Source of the DNA: Prolixibacteraceae bacterium
GTDB lineage: Bacteria > Bacteroidota > Bacteroidia > Bacteroidales > Prolixibacteraceae
NCBI GenBank assembly: GCA_025210775.1
Contig: JAOARB010000008.1
Span: forward strand, 1-36,099
Length of the DNA: 36,099 nt
Reading direction: 5' to 3'
Position 1 is the first letter of the stretch; each line of letters begins with the position of its first letter. A model generated the notes under the pieces. The model was given only the letters and a program-made list of their open reading frames with translations. It made no database searches and was not told where the DNA came from. Below are positions 1-6,893 of the stretch, one piece after another. A program made the translations under genes and the position numbers.

Positions 1-165
1 CACAATGTCTTTATTCGTTATTACTGGATTGTTCACAATGTCTTTATTCGTTATTACTGGATTGTTCACAATGTCTTTATTCGTTATTACTGGATTGTTC
101 ACAATGTCTTTATTCGTTATTACTAGATTATTTTCAATTGCTTTATTCAAAACCACTGGATTATT
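1..165 (-). repeat. 33-bp in-frame tandem repeat inside the TIR gene
   Basis: Five consecutive 33-bp units occupy 1-33, 34-66, 67-99, 100-132 and 133-165. The first three are identical; the unit at 100-132 differs at a few bases and the one at 133-165 is more diverged. Each encodes one 11-residue unit, so gain or loss of copies keeps the frame. There are no unique spacers, so this is a coding minisatellite and not a CRISPR array. The array continues past the left edge. Confidence 0.95.
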
Positions 166-582
166 CTCAATTTTAAGATCGTTAAGAATAGTATTTATAA
201 GCTCCAGCATTTGATCTTTATCTGTAATATCTGCAGTAACATTTCTATGATCTAAACATGAGTTACGAAAATTATCATTGGAGTGATTAAAACCAGGACA
301 CATAATACTATACACTTTATTTCCCACAATCCAAGATGCACCCATCTCATTCAGACAAGCAATGCTACTAAAATAATTATCAGATAATATGTTTATCACC
401 AATGGCGTTTCTGAGAGTTGATTTTTTAACCAATCAAATATATTTTCACCTACAGGAATTTTTGTTCGTGGGTCAGAGGTGAATACAATATCAGAATACT
501 TAATACCACAATCAAGTAGAATTTGCAAAAATGTGGATCCTACCTTCTTGTCTAGAGATGAATGACTTATGAATATCTTCAT
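1..582 (-). CDS. TIR-domain protein with C-terminal 11-residue repeats (C-terminus cut by window edge)
   Basis: The reading frame is open from the ATG at 582 to the window edge, giving 194 residues with no stop. The N-terminus MKIFISHSSLDKK is a TIR box 1. Residues 61-85 carry VINILSDNYF and CLNEMGASW, where E79 sits at the position of the catalytic glutamate of NAD-cleaving TIR domains. TIR_2-type domains like this act as NADases or cyclic-nucleotide producers in bacterial anti-phage systems such as Thoeris, and in effectors; which applies here is unknown. From residue 140 the protein becomes five tandem 11-mers (NNPVITNKDIV type), three identical at DNA level, reaching the edge. A -7-like TATATTTA lies on the minus strand at 614-621. 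It sits beside a decayed integrase, which suggests an island-borne defence gene. The TIR assignment is fairly sure; the role is inference. Confidence 0.8.
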   Translation of the reverse strand, partial: MKIFISHSSLDKKVGSTFLQILLDCGIKYSDIVFTSDPRTKIPVGENIFDWLKNQLSETPLVINILSDNYFSSIACLNEMGASWIVGNKVYSIMCPGFNHSNDNFRNSCLDHRNVTADITDKDQMLELINTILNDLKIENNPVVLNKAIENNLVITNKDIVNNPVITNKDIVNNPVITNKDIVNNPVITNKDIV

Positions 583-613
583 TGTTTTAAATTTTAAATA
601 TTGTGTATTAATG

Positions 614-621
614 TAAATATA
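614..621 (-). promoter_or_regulatory. Probable -7 element of the TIR gene
   Basis: Read on the minus strand this is TATATTTA, 7 of 8 matches to the Bacteroidota -7 consensus TAnnTTTG, about 32 bases before the ATG. I saw no convincing -33 TTTG. The stretch 622-820 between here and the next element shows no gene. Confidence 0.35.
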
Positions 622-820
622 AGTAATTATGATCCAAATTATGATGTAAGTATTTACAAAATCACAAACAATGCCGTTATGATTAAGACGAATAATATTT
701 TAATGTATTCGAAATATTGATCCAAAAAGATATAGTTTGTATATCACTTGTTGAAAGTAAATAGCTTTTTACACTAACTTTAGAGCAGAAAAATTTAAAT
801 GAATTTTCTGGGAAAAATAG

Positions 821-828
821 TATCTTTG
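821..828 (+). promoter_or_regulatory. -7 promoter element without a following ORF
   Basis: TATCTTTG is an exact match to TAnnTTTG. No coding frame follows before the terminator at 982-1022, so it could drive a short untranslated RNA of about 180 bases. A -33 box is not evident. Confidence 0.35.
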
Positions 829-939
829 ATACCTCAATTTGAATGTGGATTCAGTTTGATGAAAGTGTAGTTAATGAATATGAAACGGCCCAAAATACCG
901 TGATACCCATATGATACCGTAGTTTGTAAGGTGTTGTAG

Positions 940-973
940 GAGAGGAAATAAGTAGTTCCCTCCAACTCCACTA
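940..973 (+). other. tRNA/tmRNA 3'-end-like remnant, possible attachment site
   Basis: The segment ends in TTCCCTCCAACTCCACTA, which resembles the T-arm and acceptor 3' strand of a tmRNA or tRNA. It lies 10 bases before a terminator and about 100 bases before a decayed tyrosine recombinase, the usual order at an integration site. The T-arm 5' half does not pair well and no upstream tRNA body is visible. I therefore take it as a degenerate 3' end or att core, not a functional RNA. Confidence 0.3.
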
Positions 974-981
974 GCAATATC

Positions 982-1022
982 AAAAAAAGGCAGATAGTTT
1001 TAAACTATTTGCCCTTTTTTCG
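982..1022 (+). terminator. Rho-independent terminator
   Basis: The arms GGCAGATAGTTT (989-1000) and AAACTATTTGCC (1002-1013) pair over 12 bp with one G-U, flanked by an A run and followed by CTTTTTT. Confidence 0.75.
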
Positions 1023-1079
1023 TTTTTAAAGACTTCTTAAATATTATACGTTAAAAGATATTGTATTGTTATTTTGGGA

Positions 1080-1760
1080 ATTTTACATAAAGTTTTGACT
1101 GATACTAGGTTTGTCTCCATACCAAGAACCATGCTTTTATTAAGAAGTTTGTTAACTCTGTTGTACGTTATGTTTTTTTGCATTCGCATGACCATTTTTG
1201 TAAACACTTCAAGATTCGAAAAAAGGAGCGTAGGACATCCAAATTTATCAAGAGGGATGATATAGAAAAGATTAAGCTCGTAGACCTACCTAGTGATAAA
1301 GTTGTCTTGCTAATGACCTGTTTCTGTTTTCATGCCACACAGGGATCTCTTACAGCGATGTAATGCAGTTAAAGGTATCTGATGTCGACAAAATCAATAA
1401 AGGCCTGTAATATGTAAAAGAAGACAAAAGACGGAGAAAGAGTTTATTGTCCATCTGCTTCCTCTGCCTTTATATGTGATCAATAAATATTCCGATCCCG
1501 ATTATGAAACACTCTTTCCATCTATATCGAACCAGAAGTATAATCAAAACTTAAAGAAAATTGCTACGATTGTAGGTATCCGTGATAAGTTAACCACCTA
1601 CGTGGCACGCCATACCTTTGCATCTATATTCCTTAACTCTGGAGGACACATGGAAACACTCCGAAAGATTCTAAGTCATTCCGATGTAAACACAACACAA
1701 GTATATGCTAGGATGTTTGATCAGACGGTAGTGGATGAAATTGATATATTTGACAAATAA
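1080..1760 (+). pseudogene. Decayed tyrosine recombinase (integrase)
   Basis: The 3' part (1476-1760) keeps an open frame of 94 codons with the integrase core: ARHTFAS, ILSHSDVNTTQ and nucleophile context QVYARM. Upstream, frame 1178-1363 gives FKIRKKER and DDIEKIKLVDLPS, typical of the linker before the catalytic domain in Bacteroidota integrases. A shifted frame then gives SYSDVMQLKVSDVDKINKGL before an in-frame TAA at about 1407. At least two frameshifts and two stops separate these pieces, and no N-terminal arm-binding domain is recoverable. The HxxR box reads YVAR, so the first catalytic histidine is replaced by tyrosine. The gene is therefore dead, and probably once mobilised this island. 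It lies just after the tRNA/tmRNA-like tail. Confidence 0.85.
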
Positions 1761-1832
1761 CTTAATAAATCCTTACGTGTTATATGTATTTATATGTATA
1801 TTTAAGTGTTATAAATTTTAATATATTAACTT

Positions 1833-2156
1833 ATGAGTAATTGGTCTGATAAAAAAATACAAGATGTTTGGGAAAAGGGCATCAAGGTAGATGGATGGGA
1901 CAAAGACAAAGTACGCCAGGACATGGCTGGGGCTTGGATGGAAAGAGCTAAATATGGTGATACTGATAGCATTTTTGGATGGGAAATAGATCATATGTAT
2001 CCAGAATCCAAAGGAGGAAGTGACAATCTTAATAATTTGCAACCTCTTCAATGGGAAAATAACCGATCTAAGGGAGATGATTATCCTTCATTTAAAACTG
2101 CTGTTACTTCTGAAGGAACCAGTAATGTTAAGAAAGAAAAAATCATGGTAGTATAA
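1833..2156 (+). CDS. Small HNH-nuclease-like protein
   Basis: This 107-residue protein carries an HNH signature. D53-H54 lie in GWEIDHMYPESKGG, N68 in DNLNNLQPL and N77 in WENNRSKGD. The final position is Asn where many HNH enzymes have His, a known variant. The first 45 residues (W-E-K-G, W-M-E-R-A-K-Y-G) are a short helical lead seen in stand-alone HNH proteins. There is no signal peptide, methylase or immunity gene beside it, so a role as restriction nuclease, toxin or mobile-element nuclease cannot be decided. It is intact although the integrase before it and the gene after it are broken. A perfect 26-base palindrome follows as terminator. Confidence 0.75.
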   Translation: MSNWSDKKIQDVWEKGIKVDGWDKDKVRQDMAGAWMERAKYGDTDSIFGWEIDHMYPESKGGSDNLNNLQPLQWENNRSKGDDYPSFKTAVTSEGTSNVKKEKIMVV

Positions 2157-2184
2157 TTGAATATACTCTATGGTAGAATAATTT

Positions 2185-2210
2185 CGAGAGAATTTCATGA
2201 AATTCTCTCG
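2185..2210. terminator. Perfect palindrome after the HNH gene
   Basis: CGAGAGAATTTCA (2185-2197) pairs with TGAAATTCTCTCG (2198-2210) over all 13 positions. It is followed by a T-rich stretch, and it lies between the HNH stop and the 3' end of an opposing pseudogene, so it may terminate both ways. Confidence 0.6.
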
Positions 2211-2249
2211 ATTGATTTAATTTAGCAGTGCATCAAAATGGTTTTATGA

Positions 2250-2985
2250 ATCTATATTTTTTCAAATTTATGTTTGTTTCTACGCTTTTTTAGTCGACCA
2301 TTACTGTTTAGAACATCAATATCATCTTCAAAATGTAATAGACTTATGTTTGCGAAAGGATACTCTTCTCTCCATCCTGCAAATGCTGCCATTGGAACCA
2401 TGGTTTTGTTATCTATTCTTTCAGCCCAGTTTTGATCATAAAGTCCAAAATTTCTAATTAAAAAGATCTTCTACTTTGGGTTTATTCTTGAATTGGTCGA
2501 TATTTTTTTTGATATTTTGTCAATGAATTCTTGGATTTCAGTTTCAGAATTAAACAAGTGCAACACCATTCATAGTATCAAGCAGGGTTTGTTCATAAGA
2601 TTTAAGCAGCAAAGAACTTGTTTATTATCTTAGGGTTATAGACAAGTTCTTCTCTTAATATATTTAGATTACTTTCACTATTAATCTTGGATAAGCCACT
2701 ACAGATAAATAACATAAGAGAAGATATCGTTTTTTGTAATCCATGATTTAAAGATCTAAACTAATCTTCTTAAAATAGATATCTCTAATACGATTCATTA
2801 TCTCGGTTTTCCAATGTCTTCTTATGGCATCAGTTATTTCTGTATTTTTTCATTATAATTTGTGATATTATACTTCGTTCTTGACGTTCTGTTCCAATTA
2901 GTGGTGTGTCGTTTGGTGTTGATCCCCCTTTATTATGGAAGTCTTTTTTTCGTGAATAATCATTAAAGTTTGTGTTTGTGTAAAA
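2250..2985 (-). pseudogene. Heavily frameshifted gene of unknown function
   Basis: No intact ORF exists, but the minus strand gives a chain of good coding fragments in changing frames. From the 5' end they are: NDYSRKKDFHNKGG then IGTERQERSIISQIIMKKY; EITDAIRRHWKTEIMNRI; NDIFSLMLFICSGLSKINSE then NILREELVYNPKIINKF; LLKSYEQTLLDTMNGVALV; NSETEIQEFIDKISKKI; DQFKNKPKVEDLF; and finally DQNWAERIDNKTMVPMAAFA followed by about 45 further residues to a TAA near 2254. At least five frameshifts are needed. There is no start codon; upstream the frame meets a stop inside the hairpin at 2979-3028. I do not recognise the family. It is probably island cargo that has decayed. Confidence 0.55.
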
Positions 2986-3028
2986 TAGTTCTTACAAAAT
3001 AGGTTCTTTTTGTAAAAACTATTTTACA
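2979..3028. repeat. Long AT-rich inverted repeat (MITE-like or regulatory hairpin)
   Basis: The 21-base arms at 2979-2999 and 3008-3028 are complementary at 20 of 21 positions around an 8-base loop. The arms begin TGTAAAATAGTT and end AACTATTTTACA. There is no T run, so it is not a typical terminator. It abuts the lost 5' end of the pseudogene at 2250-2985, so it could be a short element inserted there. Confidence 0.6.
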
Positions 3029-3098
3029 TTATGGGAAGAATGGTTCAAGCGGATTTTTTCTGAGTTAGGAGAGAATTCCGTTTTCTACAATATATGTC

Positions 3099-3127
3099 TT
3101 CTACAAATATGTCATCCCTTCGGGATT
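3099..3127 (+). repeat. REP-like palindrome, copy A
   Basis: It reads TTCTACAAATATGTCATC then CCTTCGGGATTT. It is one of four related copies within 370 bases, with a short GC-rich hairpin (ATCCC/GGGAT around TTC) preceded by the conserved TTCTACAAnTATGTCA. A partial head (TTTTCTACAATATATG) lies just before it at 3081-3096. Confidence 0.65.
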
Positions 3128-3279
3128 TGTTTTGTGTAATATGCGCATCACACTATATGTTTCGGCGTATTGCATGATAGAGAAATTAATAAAGTTTTTG
3201 ATTTTGTAGATGTTCGGTTCTTGATTTTAAGTGTTTTAATGCCTTGTTTCGTAAAAGATAATATTTTTTGTTTCAACAG

Positions 3280-3312
3280 AACCCCCATCGGGGGTGACAT
3301 AATTGTAGAAAG
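3280..3312 (-). repeat. REP-like palindrome, copy B (inverted)
   Basis: On the minus strand it reads TTTCTACAATTATGTCACC followed by CCCGATGGGGGTT. It has the same head as copies A and D with a stronger hairpin (ACCCCC/GGGGGT). Confidence 0.65.
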
Positions 3313-3334
3313 AATACATACACTCTCTCTCCCT

Positions 3335-3363
3335 AAACCCTGAAGGAGTGACACAATTGTACA
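3335..3363 (-). repeat. REP-like palindrome, copy C (inverted, diverged)
   Basis: On the minus strand it reads TGTACAATTGTGTCACTCC followed by TTCAGGGTTT. Head and hairpin position match the other copies with several substitutions. Confidence 0.55.
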
Positions 3364-3428
3364 ATGCTGAATGTATGTTGTGTCTGCCCATTTTATTTAT
3401 CGGATATACACCTGAAACTACAAATATG

Positions 3429-3460
3429 TCTTCTACAATTATGTCATCCCTTTGGGGTTA
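3429..3460 (+). repeat. REP-like palindrome, copy D
   Basis: It reads TCTTCTACAATTATGTCATC then CCTTTGGGGTTA, the same family and orientation as copy A. Copies A and D flank the inverted B and C. The rest of 2986-3610 shows no supportable gene. Confidence 0.65.
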
Positions 3461-3610
3461 TAGTGTTTAATGCTTAGTGATGGAAACAGAATATTGAGAT
3501 AGAGGGATGTTTGTTATCCTTTGTAGTTATGCTAATTAGTCTTTTTTTAAACCGAAACGATCTGCTATTTGTTGTTGTTATAATTCGTAATAATGATAAA
3601 ATAGATTCTT

Positions 3611-6100
3611 ATGAAAAAGAATGTTTTGCTAACTATAGCTTTGCTTTTTATTTCTCATATTTCTTTCTCTCAGAAGTTGCTGCTGCCACTATCTAGAGGA
3701 GGAGAGTTTGATGGAGGAACAGTAATAGAAGTCAATTTAGATGATGGGCAGTATGTTGTGACCCCTTTTGAAGGAAAAATTGAAACATGTGAATTCGGTT
3801 TTGGACAGTCAGATGCTGTACCTCAAGCAACAAGTGGTATTTTTTATGAGTCTTCTAACAATAGTTTATATATCACATCTAAATTTGGTTCAAGAGAACC
3901 TGGAGCTAATAATGGCGGTGGAGCGATATTTAGGTATGATATTCTGAGTAAAAAAACATATTTAATTCGTAAATATTCTGATGAAGATATATTGGGATAT
4001 AATCCACATTCTAAGATGGTAAAGGTGAATAATCTGCTTTATGGGGTTTGTGCTAGTGGCGGAAAGTATGGGTATGGTTGTATCTTTTCTATTGACCCTT
4101 CTGACGACTCTTATCAAGTGGTTTATGATTTAAATGGGACAACGGATGGTGGAAAACCAAGTTGCGGCCTTTTTGTGGATGGTAATAAATTATATGGTGG
4201 AGGGAAATATGGTAATGGAGCACAAGGATTGGTTATCTTTTGTTATGATATTGCAACCAAGAGTTATAAAACATTGGTTAATGAAAATGCGGCTGTAGGT
4301 CATAAGATTTCGGGTCTATATTTGCGAAATGGGAAACTATATTTTTCTTATGGATCAAATATTTATGTAATGGGTGATCCTCTTAATTCAAGTAGTTATA
4401 CAAGTCACTTTATTGGTTTAGGATCTAACACAGCAATAGGTACAACTGCTTATGATTTTACTTATCGAAATGGAGATGGACGTTGGTATGTTGTGTTTGA
4501 AGATGGAGGAGCAAATGATCGTGGAAGTATTGGTCGAATGATCTATTCACAAAGTGGCGTGACCAATATTCATAGTTTTCAAGGGGGTACTTTAGGTCGT
4601 GATCCTAATGTTAAGCTAACTGATGGATTAAATGGAGACATGTATGGTATTGCCTATGGCAATAGTGGTACAGATGAGACTGTTCTGTTTAAAATAGATG
4701 ATATTGGTGTCTATTCTGTATTGCATTATTTTAATAATTATGATGATGGAGTGAATACTAAGGTTGCTCCTGTATTGGTTGGGTCAAAGCTTTTTGGAAT
4801 ATCTGAGTTTGAAGGAAAGTATGGATGTGGTACTGTATGGTCTTATGATTTAGGAAGTGGTGATTTTCAAGTTGAAGCTTATCTTGGTTTTCCTGAAGGT
4901 AAGTCACCTATGAAAGGTTTGACTCTTGTTCCTGGGTCCAATCAATATAAAATGGTGACATTCCAAGGTGGAGAGTATAGAAAAGGCACCATTCAAACTT
5001 ATGATTTAAATACGCATGCGTTGACTAAGAATGTTGATTTTAATGATATTGATTTTACATATTGTACACATAAACCTATAATTTACAATAATAAAGAGTA
5101 TTATTTGGTTGCGGCTAATGGTCAGAGATCTGCCTATAATGCATTTTATCTATTGGTCGAATTTAATTCTGATGGTACATTTAAAACCGTGATTCCTATA
5201 GCACCAAGTACAGATATATTCGAACGAATTAATGGAATTGTTGGAGGTAATATTATTCAAGAAAATAATATGATTTATGGTGGGTCACACCGACTTTTGT
5301 GGCAAATTGATTTGGATAGTAATACCTATTCTACTCTTTATCAATTTGATGTTAATGTAGATGGTGAATTGGTTAATTATCTACAAAAGAAAGGGGATTC
5401 ATTAATTACAATAACCAATAGCAAAGGAGTGAATGGAAAAGGAACTTTATTTTTGTATAATATAAATGATCAAAGCCATTCGGTTATTTATGATGTTGAT
5501 GCATCTGTAGATAATCATCATACCTCTTTTAGTGTATATATGGATAAGCTTATTATGTATAAACAAGAAAGTGGACAGCCTACATCTATCTATACTCTTC
5601 CAATAGAAGCCAATGCTTCAATGACCAAAATAGCTGAGATTGATTCTACCTCTAATGGCTATGATTTAGGTTCTTTATTGCAAATATATAATGGTAAACT
5701 CTATGGGGTGACTAATAAGGGCGGATTAAATGATAAAGGTGGTATTTTCACGATGGATCTACAGACGAATACCATTAGTCAGTTAATCAATTTTACAAGA
5801 GAGACAGGTCATCATCCATATAATGGTGAGTTTGTTTTTGTGGATAAAGCAACTAATGTCACAGAGCTTTCGAATGAGAAGGAATTTTCTTTGTATCCTA
5901 ATCCTGTTACTGATTATTTAAGAATTTATGACAATGATTATACGCAAATAAAAATTTACGATTTGAAAGGAAACCTTCTTATTACTTCTGATAAAAAAGA
6001 CTCTTATGATTTGGCTCTCTTGTCAAGTGGTGTTTATGTTATTCAAGTGATGGATAGAGGTCAGATCAAAGCGATACATAAATTTGTTGTAACAAAGTAG
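3611..6100 (+). CDS. Secreted GloVer-repeat protein with type IX sorting domain
   Basis: Of 829 residues, the first 20 (MKKNVLLTIALLFISHISFS) form a signal peptide. The body is a series of units of the form GGxYGxGxIFxYD, such as GGKYGYGCIFSIDP, GGKYGNGAQGLVIFCYD, GKYGCGTVWSYDLG and GGLNDKGGIFTMDL. This fits the GloVer tandem repeat (TIGR03803), a beta-propeller-like fold without assigned enzymatic activity. Residues about 755-829 begin FSLYPNPVTDYLRIYD and end VYVIQVMDRGQIKAIHKFVV, a type A C-terminal sorting domain. The protein should therefore pass through the type IX system and be anchored or released at the surface. It is monocistronic, ending in a hairpin at 6124-6178. Its ligand is not evident. 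The next gene has its own start region. Confidence 0.85.
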   Translation: MKKNVLLTIALLFISHISFSQKLLLPLSRGGEFDGGTVIEVNLDDGQYVVTPFEGKIETCEFGFGQSDAVPQATSGIFYESSNNSLYITSKFGSREPGANNGGGAIFRYDILSKKTYLIRKYSDEDILGYNPHSKMVKVNNLLYGVCASGGKYGYGCIFSIDPSDDSYQVVYDLNGTTDGGKPSCGLFVDGNKLYGGGKYGNGAQGLVIFCYDIATKSYKTLVNENAAVGHKISGLYLRNGKLYFSYGSNIYVMGDPLNSSSYTSHFIGLGSNTAIGTTAYDFTYRNGDGRWYVVFEDGGANDRGSIGRMIYSQSGVTNIHSFQGGTLGRDPNVKLTDGLNGDMYGIAYGNSGTDETVLFKIDDIGVYSVLHYFNNYDDGVNTKVAPVLVGSKLFGISEFEGKYGCGTVWSYDLGSGDFQVEAYLGFPEGKSPMKGLTLVPGSNQYKMVTFQGGEYRKGTIQTYDLNTHALTKNVDFNDIDFTYCTHKPIIYNNKEYYLVAANGQRSAYNAFYLLVEFNSDGTFKTVIPIAPSTDIFERINGIVGGNIIQENNMIYGGSHRLLWQIDLDSNTYSTLYQFDVNVDGELVNYLQKKGDSLITITNSKGVNGKGTLFLYNINDQSHSVIYDVDASVDNHHTSFSVYMDKLIMYKQESGQPTSIYTLPIEANASMTKIAEIDSTSNGYDLGSLLQIYNGKLYGVTNKGGLNDKGGIFTMDLQTNTISQLINFTRETGHHPYNGEFVFVDKATNVTELSNEKEFSLYPNPVTDYLRIYDNDYTQIKIYDLKGNLLITSDKKDSYDLALLSSGVYVIQVMDRGQIKAIHKFVVTK

Positions 6101-6123
6101 TTAAAAATGAATGTTTAACATAT

Positions 6124-6178
6124 AATGATCTATTCTTGGATAATGTTAGTTGTTTTAGAATAGATCATTTAATTTTGT
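6124..6178 (+). terminator. Terminator of the GloVer gene
   Basis: AATGATCTATTC (6124-6135) pairs perfectly with GAATAGATCATT (6158-6169) around a 22-base loop, followed by TAATTTTGTTT. Confidence 0.55.
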
Positions 6179-6211
6179 TTGACAGTTATGTTTATTAATT
6201 AATATCACAAG

Positions 6212-6823
6212 ATGAAAAGATATATTTTAATTTGTATGCTTGCCATTGCTACTGTGGCATGTGTAAATAGTGGGAAGAAATCTTCAGAGAAGAGAGAAGT
6301 TGCAACCAATAGTATTGTTGAGAATACGGTTGATGGAGTGAAGCAATATAGTGTTACGCTTAAATCGGGAAAGAAAGTGATGGTGGAAGTGGACAATAAA
6401 GAGTCGGCTAGCATTAGTAAGATCACTGTTTCTTCTTCTGATTATTCAAATGCTTCTTTTCAATTGGAGGCAGATCCTATTGCAGAGTTGTTGTTAGGTG
6501 ATTTAAACCAAGATGGTGTTGAAGAGATTTATCTAATTTCTCGTAGTGTAGGTTCGGGAAGTTATGCTACGGTACACGGTTATATCCCTAATAAGCAAAA
6601 TCAATTGGTTTCTACTGTTCTGCCAGAGGTGACTTCAGAGCAGTATGTTGAAGGTGCTTTGTTTGCAGGATATATGGGACACGATAAATTCTCTATCTCA
6701 AACACTTCATTGGTAAGATCTTTCCCTGTTTATAAAAAAGGAGATGCGAATGCAAATCCTACAGGTGGAACAAAAGAGGTTCATTATATCTTAAAAGACA
6801 ATCAATTGGTTCTTCAGAAATAG
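6212..6823 (+). CDS. Lipoprotein resembling PliI-type lysozyme inhibitors
   Basis: The 203-residue protein starts MKRYILICMLAIATVAC, a lipoprotein signal with lipidated Cys at residue 17. After a linker, residues 96-108 read GDLNQDGVEEIYL, like an FG-GAP or calcium-loop turn. Residues 111-124 (RSVGSGSYATVHGY) and 172-194 (PVYKKGDAN, PTGG, VHYIL) match the pattern I associate with PliI, the periplasmic inhibitors of I-type lysozyme, which use an SGxxY and a YxxxTxG-like loop. If so, it would protect peptidoglycan from invertebrate lysozyme. The assignment rests on motif memory and is moderate. A strong bidirectional terminator follows and the next gene is convergent, so it is transcribed alone. 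Confidence 0.6.
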   Translation: MKRYILICMLAIATVACVNSGKKSSEKREVATNSIVENTVDGVKQYSVTLKSGKKVMVEVDNKESASISKITVSSSDYSNASFQLEADPIAELLLGDLNQDGVEEIYLISRSVGSGSYATVHGYIPNKQNQLVSTVLPEVTSEQYVEGALFAGYMGHDKFSISNTSLVRSFPVYKKGDANANPTGGTKEVHYILKDNQLVLQK

Positions 6824-6840
6824 AAAACAATGTTTTTAAA

Positions 6841-6883
6841 ATAAGAAACGACACCAATTATACGATTTGGTGTCGTTTCTTAT
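6841..6883. terminator. Bidirectional terminator between convergent genes
   Basis: A 17-base arm at 6841-6857 (ATAAGAAACGACACCAA) is perfectly complementary to 6867-6883. It lies between the lipoprotein stop at 6823 and the radical SAM stop at 6894, with A runs before and T runs after. Confidence 0.85.
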
Positions 6884-6893
6884 TTCGAATGAT

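Noticed and set aside
1..165. CRISPR array suggested by 33-bp direct repeats
   Set aside because: Units are contiguous with no unique spacers and stay in frame with a TIR-domain protein; this is a coding minisatellite.
1074..1265. 63-aa ORF as a separate gene
   Set aside because: It overlaps, in another frame, the segment that encodes recognisable integrase linker sequence, so it is an out-of-frame read of the pseudogene.
1818..2051. 77-aa minus-strand ORF
   Set aside because: It is antisense to the HNH gene, which has clear motifs; no independent support.
3148..3354. 68-aa minus-strand ORF
   Set aside because: It is made largely of two REP-like palindromes and has no recognisable features.
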